64,000 nucleotides of DNA from assembly GCF_000143415.4 (NCBI RefSeq), contig NW_003314370.1:427517-491516 (forward strand), given 5' to 3'. Shown here one piece after another: positions 11,401-20,854 of the stretch. The notes under the pieces were generated by a model. The model saw only the letters and a program-made list of their open reading frames with translations, was not told the origin of the DNA and did no database searches. Numbering within the stretch: the stretch's first letter is position 1; each line of letters opens with the position of its first letter. The DNA comes from Selaginella moellendorffii (lineage: Eukaryota; Streptophyta; Lycopodiopsida; Selaginellales; Selaginellaceae). A program made the position numbers and the translations under genes.

Positions 11401-12215
11401 AGCGGAAACCAAAATATCATTGTTCCTTGCAAATTAATGTGAAACTTAGAGATAATCTTTTGTAGAGCATCCATTTTCCTAAGCTACCACGTGCTCTAGA
11501 ATGAATAATAATTTATCACCCATGGTCACAAACGGTGTTAGCATCATTGGTTGGTTTGGGAGTGGGCTATAATGTACCTTAAGTTTAGAGATATAAAGAA
11601 CATTGTGAAAGCACAACTTTGGCAGAAAATAAAACTTATATACCACATTATTGATGTATTGTTCTATTTTATAAGGCCAAAAGAAATAGAAATGAAGTTT
11701 AGATTTGGAAACTACCTTACTTCCAATGGATGGGGAACAAAAGTTTAATGACAATGTTTCAATTGTTATTTTTATAAGTGTTTGTCACAGCAAACAGCAA
11801 CATAGGAGATGTTAGATCTAAATGAAAAAACATAAGATTTCTTTTATCATCATGAAGGCCAAAAGAGAAATATTTCTTTGAGAGTTTCATCATCCCATGA
11901 AATATTAATGATGACTATTTGGAATTCTGATATATAATTTATTGATGGTGGTGTACTTTCAATAAATATCGTTAAATATGCTATTAAAGGGATAAACAAA
12001 GAAATTTAAAATCCTGAAGAATAAAATCACTCTTTTCAAAGGGGCATAAAACCAGGAAATTAGTGTCTCAGTAAAAAGATATCCAATTGAGGCAACATTA
12101 GAATTTAGAATGGAGCATAGTAATTTAAACCCTAATTTAGTTAAGGAAGCCATGAAACATGGACTGCATATTATCAAATTTTACTGGCATACTAATCTTT
12201 GTCTCTAAACCAAGA
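8441..12215. other. AT-rich desert, no gene seen
   Basis: About 3.8 kb of strongly AT-rich sequence with only short spurious ORFs. A stretch at about 8,560-8,660 resembles 51,190-51,310 (CATCCAAAGAAAACAT versus AATCCAAAGAAAACAT, then TTATTGGTGT), so both are copies of one unidentified old repeat. Around 11,480-11,760 short minus-strand peptides look transposon-like, but no family could be named. Confidence 0.6.
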
Positions 12216-12835
12216 TTTTGCTTGCATGTAAAATTGGATCAAATATAGAATGTATTGTGTCTCTTTTAGATAAAAATATATACATAATATTAAAGTAGTG
12301 TGCTACAATGTAAAATATTAGTTACAGTTGGATATATACAGATTTTATGGCAATATAGTGGTTTTTCATCATTACTAACAAACACAACAGCAACATTATT
12401 TATTTATTGTGCATCATAACATTGTGGATTAATTCTTTAGTTCCTTAAGAACATGTAAACACTATGGGATAGTCTGAAAGTGCAGTACGCACAAATTTCT
12501 TCTTGTTCCATTTTATATATCATTTTGAAAGCTTGAGCATGTGGGTTAATATAACAAAGGAGAGCATAAGTTCGTCTCAATTGAAAGGGTTTTGCTTTTT
12601 TAAATCCAGTTATAAAGTTGTTGATAAGTTTGATGTTAACATTAGGATGAATGTTGACATGCAATAGTATGATATATTTTACTATAGATTTCATGATCTC
12701 TGGGCTAATATTTGTTCTTTAATTAAAGTTCTATTTTGCTTATAGAGTGAACGTAAAATGAAACAATAAAGGGAAAATTGAGGTAATATAACTTGCCCAT
12801 TCTGTTTTACTCCACAAAAACACATGTGAAACCTT
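12216..12835 (-). mobile_element. Degraded Helitron fragment (Rep region)
   Basis: This stretch aligns by eye with about 42,320-43,110 of the larger Helitron. Shared blocks include GTATTGTGTCTCTT, ACAGTTGGATATATA, CACTAACAAACACAACAGC-like sequence, AATTTCTTCTTGTTCCAT and TTTTGAAAGCTTGAGCAT. The minus-strand peptide INPHAQAFKMIYKMEQEEI matches VNPYAQAFKMMYEMEQEEI of the larger copy. It has internal deletions relative to that copy, for example where the larger copy has 42,407-42,490. No complete domain survives. Confidence 0.85.
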
Positions 12836-13228
12836 CATCCACAAGGAGATTCACTCATGTCATAACAGCTTTAGAACTTGTCTTCACAGGATTCAGAGCT
12901 TTAAGTCTGAATTTCTAAAAGCAAGATACATGGGTGCAATTGCTTTGATACAACTACACGAAATACTTACTAAAAGCATAGCAAATGCTTTGATACAACT
13001 AGACAAAATACTTACTAACACCATAGCAAATTTAAATATCTAACAACTTGTGTTACTTAACCAGGAATTATTACTGCTAAACACAGAAAATTATTCCGTT
13101 ACTTAGAACTTAATTAAGACAATAAACAATTTTTTGTATCCTTGGAACCAGCGGACGTCCTGGTGGTCCCGAAATCTACACCCAGAAGGAATAGGATAGA
13201 TTAGAAAACATTTCAATAATTACCAAAC

Positions 13229-15333
13229 TTACGTGCCTGTCGAGATCATTTCAAACTCCTTTTGAAGGAGTTCACGGTCGTGGATCGCCTTGATGTTGCT
13301 CATGGGCGTCGCTCCAGCCGGCCAGGCAATCTTAGAGCTCAAGTTCAGTGGGTAGTGAACCATCTCATCCTGTCCTGCCCAATCGAAATCGAGGAAACAA
13401 GGCTGCCCCGTTTGGATGTTGTACATGATGTTGTTTAACCTCATATCACCGTGCACCATCGTAGGTTGCAAAGCTTGTAGCTGCAGTAGTGCCTGCCAAA
13501 CTCCATCCTGCATGGTCTTCCAAGTATCAGACGTCGTCTCCTCCATGCCACGGAGCTCCAACAGCGATCGCCATCCATCTGCTGCTGTGAGGCAGTCCAT
13601 AACCACCATTTTCCAACCGCCTGGGAGTTGCTCAATCGTATGGTGCGGTGCATATCCAGCTTGCTCCCACTGCGCATGCGCATCCTCCCCATACTGCCTG
13701 ACAAACTTCACCACCCTTCGCTGTCCACTGCCAGTCGTAACCATGTAAACAAGAGTGTTTTTTATCTGATGGATCGCAGCAGCATCTGGATACTTTTCTC
13801 GAAGGGCATACGGCCAGTGCAGGGTATCTACTCGAACAGGCACTCCAGTTAGTGTAAGAGCGCTAGTGTACACCTTCACGAGTTCTTCCAAAGCTTGTCG
13901 AGTCGCATGAAGAAACCGCATCAACTGCAACGAAAACGAGCACTGAATGTAAGCTTCCATCCAGTATCAAACTTACCTTGAACAGGTGAGCATCATCCTC
14001 GAAATCAAGCAGGGATAGAAAGTCGGTCAAGGGTTGATAAATGGCCTTGTCGTGATATATGGCCCCGCCAACGCGAATGTTGGGGCCAACAAGCTCGACA
14101 ATCAGCTCTGGACACCCCGTGTAGTGGTGCCGACTAACAACAACGCTCTCTGCAGCATCAGTCCCATAATAAAAGAGGGCCTCCAAGAGCGGCTCGCCAT
14201 TGAAACCCATCTCCGGTTTCACCTCGCAGGTGAGAAGAACCACCAGTATACCCAGTATCCTGGCTTTCACCTGTACATCAGGAGTCCTCCTCACGCTGCT
14301 GTCATCCCGAGATCGCTTCCCGATCTTTAACTTTACTGCATCCCGGTTAGCAACCACCACGTACTTATCGTCGTCCAGGTACGATTCGAGGAACTTCGCG
14401 AATTCTTGCCGCCGAAGTGCTTCCGTCCGATAAAACTTCTTCATACGGTCACGAAGGTCACGCGCTGCAGCCAGAAGTCCTGCCTCAAGGGGCGCCTTGG
14501 AGTTGAAAGTGTCGATGAAGGTTCCGAATGCTCTGGCTCCGAGTGCAATCGGCATACCACCTTCCGCTCTCATATCCTTGAAAAGCTTGCTGTCCAGAGT
14601 TCTTTCAATCCCCTCCAGCGTGGCAACTTCGGCGCTCGGGCTTGATACACTACAGACTGCTTTGAATTTGTCAGGAATAACGGCCAGGCCGGCTGCATGC
14701 AAACCATGGGAGTTGTTTAGTTTCCTATGATAAAAGAACGAAAAGAAAAAAGAAATAAATAGCTTACGAGTCGTAGCAGGCGAGCCTTCAACAGTAAACG
14801 CAGTATCTCGCGACGAGCCATCCTCGATGCCTCCAACACCTTGAACCTTCCGGACAGTGTGTAGACTCCTTCCTTTGTCCGTAAACTTTAGACGAAGGCC
14901 AGCAACACGTACAGCGCTTGAGGGGTCGAGACCGAATGTGCTACAAAGGTCTTGCAAGTCAAAAAGACCGTCCGAGAATAATCCAACTGTGTCGGTCGAA
15001 CCATCCTGGACATCACGTATGAGCACAAAAAACTTCAGAAAACAAGAGAAATACCGGTTTCTGGTGTCGAAACCAAAGATAACGGTCCTCCCTTATGATC
15101 AAGGCATTGTCTTTAGTTGTGCCATCCCCACCTTCAGTGGCCGCCCCCAAGATAGAATCTAGAGTTCTACTTGCCTTACCAGCAATCATCTCGATGGCCA
15201 CTCCTGAAACGTGGAGATTTGCATTCGGATCGAGGAGGAACTGCTTGCAAACGGCCGCTACATCGATCAAACCATCTGCACCGACCTCGAACTGTAACGC
15301 CGGGCGGTCGCTATGCTGAATCCAAACCCTCAT
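13229..15333 (-). CDS. Crinkler-like REase-kinase fusion protein with duplicated N-terminal domain
   Basis: Four exons (15333..15055, 15005..14768, 14692..13977, 13924..13229) give 642 aa with GT-AG junctions. Residues about 1-85 and 86-175 are two copies of one domain: VWIQHSDRP...ADGLIDVAAVCKQFLLDP versus LWFRHQKPD...SDGLFDLQDLCSTFGLDP, each ending in GTTKDNA or GSSRDTA. Residues about 180-411 resemble a restriction-endonuclease fold, with CEVKPE near 327-332, GEPLLEALFYY and CPELIVELVGPNIRVGGAIY. Residues about 412-642 form a compact kinase-like domain with VVKF (K484), HGDMRLNN (569-576) and DFDWAG (590-595). This matches the REase-kinase architecture of Crinkler-like effectors as I know it. 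An alternative 3' end splices at AC|GTAAGT (13233) to an exon 13175..13103. An upstream ATG ORF at 15583-15386 could be a uORF or an alternative first exon. Nuclease and kinase activity are inferred from motifs. Confidence 0.8.
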
Positions 15334-15385
15334 TTGAAACCATAAAACCTCGAGAGTTCCAAACACAAGAAATGAAGGGCAAAAC

Positions 15386-15583
15386 TTAAATCTCTTTTTC
15401 TTCTTTCTTGCCACTGGCGGCCATCACTGCTCCACCACCACCTCCACCCCAGAAAGCGAATTTCTGTCTCTTCACGTCCTTGCCCTCCAGAAGAGATCGA
15501 GCCTTTCTTCCTCCAGATTGGCGCCCACTAGAAGATGACGTACCGGAAGAGAGGAGTCCATTAATGTTGGCGCACTGTTGCAT
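15386..15583 (-). other. Upstream 65-codon ORF or alternative first exon
   Basis: ATG at 15583, TAA at 15386, 52 bp before the chosen start of the REase-kinase gene. It encodes a Ser/Gly-rich, basic peptide with RQSGGRKARSLLEGKDVKRQ and a glycine run. It may be a regulatory uORF or, with splicing, the N-terminus of the downstream protein. Confidence 0.4.
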
Positions 15584-15591
15584 TCATAACC

Positions 15592-15607
15592 AAAACCCTA
15601 GGGTTTT
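15592..15607. promoter_or_regulatory. Palindromic double telo-box
   Basis: AAAACCCTAGGGTTTT is a perfect palindrome made of two back-to-back telo-box cores, 9 bp upstream of the upstream ATG at 15583. It is a likely promoter or 5' UTR element of the REase-kinase gene. The second REase-kinase gene also has TTTAGGGTT close upstream of its start. Confidence 0.5.
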
Positions 15608-15679
15608 AACAAATGCATGTGGGAGAAAATGTATATATCTAAAATAATATTAAAGAAATGTAAAGACATTTGAATAGTG

Positions 15680-15935
15680 AATATATCTAGAATATTTTAG
15701 AATATTCTACTACCTACTGGTTGTTATAATCTTATATTTATAATTTATAAACATGTCTATAATTTATAAATTTTCCTAAGCATTTCTTAGTATATTCTAG
15801 TTTATTCTACCATCTAATGGTTAATATTCAATAAGATTAATCTTGTACTTATAGCTTATAAATATGTTTATAATTATAAAGTTCCATTTGATTAATTAGA
15901 TTATTAAAAAATTGCTACGTGTTGCATGTAGCAAT
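15680..15935 (+). mobile_element. MITE-like element, copy 1
   Basis: This copy shares with the copies at 15,909-16,256, 16,373-16,810 and 57,206-57,511 the blocks AGAATATTCTACNACCTA, TTTATAATTTATAAACATG, TTATTCTACCATCTAATGG and the terminal GCTACGTGTTGCATGTAGC. There is no coding capacity. Its outer left end is unclear. Confidence 0.7.
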
Positions 15936-16256
15936 GCTTGGTTTGCTTAATAGTAATTTTTTTATTACTTATTAATCCAATTGATCAAATAAAGTTTATA
16001 ATTATAAGCATGTTTGTAATCTATAAACACAATATTAGTCTTATTGCATATCAACCATTACATGATAGAATAAAAAAGAATATAATAGAAAGGGTTTAAG
16101 AAAGTTTATAGATTATAAAAATATTTATAAATTATAAATATAAGATTAATCTAAATGAATAACAACTATTAGATGGTAGAATATCCTAGAATATCAAAGC
16201 ATATTCTAGGGATATCCATTACTATCCCACCCCCTACAGGTTTACTTAAGCAAACC
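15909..16256 (-). mobile_element. MITE-like element, copy 2 (inverted)
   Basis: Same family in opposite orientation, sharing the palindromic GCTACGTGTTGCATGTAGC junction with copy 1. It begins with the terminal ATTGCTACGTGTTGCATG, then TTGGTTTGCTTAATAG, and ends near GGTTTACTTAAGCAAACC at 16,239-16,256. The inverted pair can form a long hairpin. Confidence 0.75.
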
Positions 16257-16363
16257 AAAAATGAATAACACTACTATTAAGCAAACTAAGCATTGTTGCA
16301 CACAATGTGCAAAATTATTAATCCTTTAGATTCATCATTAATGTTAAAGTCTCCCACTATTAT

Positions 16364-16381
16364 TTGGTTTGCTTAAGCAAA
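16364..16381. repeat. Perfect palindrome at MITE border
   Basis: GGTTTGCTTAAGCAAACC is a perfect 18-bp palindrome, about 30 bp before the assembly gap. A one-mismatch copy lies at 16,239-16,256, and half of it starts the 57.2-kb MITE. It appears to be a fused pair of element termini. Confidence 0.8.
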
Positions 16382-16810
16382 CCTATAGGAGGACTGGGAT
16401 GGTAGTGAATNNNNNNNNNNNNNNNNNNNNNNNNNNNNNNNNNNNNNNNNNNNNNNNNNNNNNNNNNNNNNNNNNNNNNNNNNNNNNNNNNNNNNNNNNN
16501 NNNNNNNNNNATATGCTTGAATATTCTAGGATATTCTACCATCTAACGGTTGTTATTCATTTAGATTAATCTTGTATTTATAATTTATAAACATGTTTAT
16601 AATTTATAAACTTTCTTAAACCTTTTCTAGTATATTCTTTTTTATTCTACCATCTAACGGTTGATATGCAATAAAATTAATCTTGTATATATAAATTACA
16701 AACATGCTTATAATTATAAACTTGATTTGATCAATTGGATTAATAAGTAATAATAACACTAGTATTAAGCAAACCAAGCGTTGCTACATGCAACGCGTAG
16801 CAATTTTTTT
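16373..16810 (+). mobile_element. MITE-like element, copy 3, containing the gap
   Basis: Left end TAAGCAAACCTATAGGAGG, then the N gap, then a body nearly identical to the 57.2-kb copy (TTCTAGGATATTCTACCATC, ATTAATCTTGTATTTATAAT, CTTTCTTAAACC). The right end contains AAGCAAACCAAGCGTTGCT and ATGCAACGCGTAGCAAT. Confidence 0.8.
16411..16510. other. Assembly gap (100 N)
   Basis: One hundred N bases, a conventional placeholder of unknown true size. It lies within a cluster of inverted MITE copies and next to a perfect palindrome, so assembly probably failed at a hairpin. Confidence 1.
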
Positions 16811-17446
16811 TAGAATATTCTTAATTATAGATTTTATGTGTTTTAATAATCAATATTTCAAATTATTCTATATCATCCAATAGCTATCTCTAGACCTTAC
16901 TATCATCCCCTTCTCTCAGAAGGATGAAAGATAATTAGGGTGTTCTTGTTGATAGGTTGGAATTTGGAAGAATATTGGATAAATATCGTGCCAAAATTTA
17001 TAAATTTGCAATTTTTGTTGCAATACTCAATACTGTCTCTTTCAATAGGCAAGAAGCCCCTTAGACAAATTACGTATTATAATATCAAGAAAATAAACCA
17101 ATACTAAATCATTTATTTTATACTCTATAAATGGTCAATGATACAAGCTGTAACACCATTGTTATCCCATTTATATATGGCTAAGTATTCAACAAATTTG
17201 ACTCAAATCAATAAAAAATGCTTATAAGATATTAATCCCTAAACCTATCATTGATAGTTAAGGTAAACCCAACTCCATTGGCAATATTGGATCATAACTA
17301 TATAAAAGTTTATATAATGAAACACCAAAACCTTATGATATATGTATATTTTTTAGTCACATAAATGTTCTATATGCCTACCTAGAATAAAAGAGTCGTA
17401 GTAAGCATAAAGAAACTAATGCATAACATGAAATATCAAACACAAC

Positions 17447-17690
17447 AACCATTAATAGCATTATATTCTCATCTAGAAAATCTATTGATGCTAAAATAAC
17501 AACCACTAATGGCACCATATTCTCGTTTAGAAAATCCATTGATGCTAGAATAACAAGTTTATCAGAAATACAAGAAGATCTACTAATGCTAGAATAACAA
17601 CCACTAATAGCACCATATTCTCATCTAAAAAATCCACTGATGCTAAAATAACAAGTTTGCCAAAAATACAAGAAAAGAGTAAAAAAAGGA
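17447..17690. repeat. Imperfect tandem repeats inside gypsy A
   Basis: Units starting ACAACCANTAATNGCANNAT and running through CTCATCTAGAAAATC-like and TTGATGCTAGAATAACA recur at about 17,448, 17,500 and 17,599. The second and third include an extra block with AACAAGTTTNNCANAAATAC. This region has no counterpart in gypsy B. Confidence 0.7.
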
Positions 17691-17724
17691 AGAAATCAAC
17701 CATAAAACTCCTCAAGCAATGTGT

Positions 17725-17892
17725 AAACTTATGAATTTGAACTCCCTAGGAGGTCATTCAAAGATATTCCAAATATCCCATGACCCTTAATTAATTAGAA
17801 AAAGGAGTGCACTATTGTTTATAAGCTTTTTTTCTTTATATTTAAACTCTATAGATTGTCTCTTGAGTCATTTTCTTTAGTTACTTACATAA
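17725..17892 (-). mobile_element. TRIM-type LTR relic
   Basis: This is the reverse complement of the LTR of the small element at 47,549-48,186. Shared parts are CTTAATTAATTAGAAAAAGG, GTGCACTNTTGTTTAT, CTTTATATTTAAACTC and TGTCTCTTGAGTCATT. It is more diverged than the copies at 47.5 kb and stands alone. Confidence 0.75.
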
Positions 17893-19880
17893 TGAATAAC
17901 TTCAAAATTATATATTTAAAGCTTCAAAACTTATCAAATAATACGACCAATTAAGTTCTCTAACTTCAATAATGAAGTGACCGCAATATAATCACCCTCT
18001 AGCAATATCAAAGAACCATGTAAATATGCATGAAACTTTTTAAAGATACTTTCTTTGTCGTGGAGTAGTTCACCTCTATTAGTTATAATATAGTTAATGT
18101 ATGCAATAGAATGATGTTAACCAAACAAACTTATGCTATCTTGCATTAACACACTTTCAAGACTAACATTAAAAGTATCTATATGTAAGTGTAGTCATGA
18201 TATGCCAATTCTAAAGGAGTTACTAACACTTCTTTAAATGCTTATTTGCAATCCTAAGACCAAATGAAAAATAATGTTGATAGCTTCAACAACATCAAAA
18301 TGGTGCAAGTATAATTAGAAAGATGATCAAAAAAACTTTTAAAGTATTGAACCTTATTGAGCAAGTGTTGCACATTGTAGTAGCAAACTTTAAATAACCA
18401 CAAATTTGTCAAGATTAATTTGTAAGCCTTCACAAGAAATGCAATACTCAAGATAAGTCATGTATTTGGATCCAAACACACACTTTGATCATTTCAACTT
18501 TAAACTACCTTCCTATAAACGATCTAACACTTTATGGATATCATAGATATGCTCCTCCGATATCCCCTTCAAGAGGATTAAAATATCATTGATAAAGTCA
18601 ATAGCCACTTTTGATATATTATGAAAAAACCTCATTTATCATCCATTAGAAAGTTGTTAAAGAATTGTTCAAATCGAATAGCATTACTAAAAATTTGTAT
18701 AAATCAAATGGTATATAAAAAATAATTTTGGGAACATCCTCCCCTATCATTAACACCCAAAAGCAAAATTTAACTTGTTGAATCAATAATTTCTCCTTAA
18801 ACAATTCAGAAGATCAATAGTATGAGGAAGAGGATACATATTTGAGATAGTCACATCGTTTACTAAAAAATAGTTGATGTAAAATTAAATACTTTTATTA
18901 AACTTTATCACATTACAAAATGAAGTTCATATACTCAAGGACTTCATTACTTTCAGATAACACATTTATCTAACATCTCTTTGACATTTGTATATAAGAT
19001 CTTGATCTTCTTTAATGACTAATGCTAAACATAAGTCTTGATTAGACAATCATTCCTAATTGTAATAGGATGATATATACAATCTTAGCCTCAAAAGATA
19101 ATTCAAAATTGAAGAGATCACCATATTCCTTCTTAAGTTGGTCAATTGCCTTAACATAAAAACCATTTAAGTGATCTAAAAAGGGAATAGAAGAACAAGA
19201 AAAAAACATAGAAAAAAGTAATAGAGAGATAGCAATGATGGGAATAGAGGTAAAAATAAAAACATGAAGTAGAGAAATGAAAGAAATATGAAAGAGTATA
19301 ATATAAGGGGGAGAAATCTCAAAATCACACTTGGTATGATTGTGCTAATGCAATTGTAAAAGTTAATATGTGGTAACAAATAGAGCAATAAAAGATAGAT
19401 TTTTGAACATGTACTGACTAATATAAAGAAGATAATAAATGACTTCTTATTATAAAAAAAAACTTACTTATGTGGCTCCATATCATCACAGTAGCACTTA
19501 TAGAAAATTATTGATGCTAAAGCCTCCATTTAGGAAATAAAATATGTTAATCTAGGAAACACTTATAACATTGATATATGATCAATCACATCACATGCCC
19601 AGTATAAAATATCATGGCTACAACCATGTCTTAGCTTTTATCCTTAAACATGGGCAATAATAACATTAATTTCTATAGAAACAAAAGTATCTTTCACAAG
19701 AAGTAGAGTTAAAACATGTATAACTACAAGTGGGAAAGTGATATCTCATAGTGTTGTACAAGTTATAGAGCAAGTTCTTGACAAAGTGTTTGCCCAACTT
19801 GATGCATTCTAACATATTAAGCAAGAAACTTAGAAAATGAACATTGAATTGCATAAACTCAAATAACCTTTAATTTAGAT

Positions 19881-20849
19881 GATGCAATTGTTAAAAAGTA
19901 TCATCATAGTCATTAGTATGTCCAAATACATGAAGGAAGTCATGAGTTAAGTTCATGCTACTAAACTTCATAAACTTAATCCCCTTTTGGCTTCTAGAAA
20001 ACGTGAGGCAATCCAAAGGCAGGAAAAATCTTTTGCTTCTCTCAGAAACTAGTTGGTTTAAACCTGCTGCCTTGCCATAGACATATGAGTTGTCTTCACC
20101 TAGCATCTGTTGGTAGCCGTAGCAAGCAACACAGCAGTGGAGTCCCTTGGACGCCACTGCCACGGCAAACATTCCTGGAAATTCTGTCAAAAAAGTGAAT
20201 GGCAAAGACGCAGTACATAGAAGATGGCTAGAATATACTAATGCTTTGCAGTGGCAACACAATCAGTTCTTCCATGCATTGGTGGAAGTCCTAGAATGTG
20301 AGCGTCTTGTATGTTCTACTATGTATAATATGATGTTCTCCTGTCTTCCAGGCCGTAGCCCTGGTCAAAATATCCTCATCAATGAACCGCCTTAATTCGA
20401 GCTTTTCTAAAGCCTGTGATCACTATAATCAAATTTAACACCTCAAAGACAAGAACCCTCCACACAACACCCTCTTAGGCAAAGATGAGCAACAGGAATG
20501 GAGATGATGGAGGAAGCCTTGGCTTCACCAAAGTCTGTGCCGGCTCTTGCTGCTGATGCCTGAGTCTTGCTCTCCTCTCCAACTTTTGACAAGTTACTGT
20601 TCATAAGCAAATGTTGGGCGGCCTGCAGGCTGTTTGTGGAGGTGCTTTGTGGAGCTTCCCGTTCGTTGTGGACCTCTGCCTTTGCTTACTGTGAAGTTTG
20701 GCGATGCACTATTCCACGCTAGAAAACTTCTACAAACTGCTGGGGAATATCATGAATATCTAATCTTTTTGAGTGGATCAGAAGTAAGACAGCAAAGGAA
20801 AAAAAAAAAAAACAACAAAGCACAAAAAGAACAAAGCTGGAGAACCTCG
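19881..20849. other. No recognised gene; possible exon relics
   Basis: A minus-strand ORF (20,262-19,891) contains FPGMFAVAVASKGLHCCVAC and LNQLVSERSKRFFLPLDCL. Separately, about 20,340-20,420 reads ALEKLELRRFIDEDILTRAT on the minus strand. These are less AT-rich than the flanking gypsy relic and look like broken coding sequence, but no family was recognised. They may be remnants of another gene copy downstream of the pseudokinase gene. Confidence 0.3.
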
Positions 20850-20854
20850 TCAGC

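Larger units (their letters stand above)
16900..19880 (-). mobile_element. Decayed Ty3/gypsy element A
   Basis: Segments match, in the same order, the better-preserved gypsy element at 46.3-50.2 kb: 16,920-17,260 with 46,510-46,870 (integrase C-terminus), 18,630-18,780 with 46,925-47,080 and 18,800-19,020 with 47,080-47,310 (RT), 19,170-19,420 with 48,240-48,480 (protease region) and 19,560-19,880 with 48,990-49,330 (gag). A purine-rich tract on the minus strand at about 16,904-16,918 is a candidate PPT. Stops are dense, so no protein survives. The LTRs are not intact. Confidence 0.8.

Noticed and set aside
11479..11754. Copia-type protein fragment on the minus strand
   Set aside because: The peptide is vaguely reminiscent of copia polyprotein, but no diagnostic motif could be found.
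13416..14433. Several plus-strand ORFs of 75-110 codons over the nuclease-kinase gene
   Set aside because: Antisense shadows; no similarity and no splice logic.
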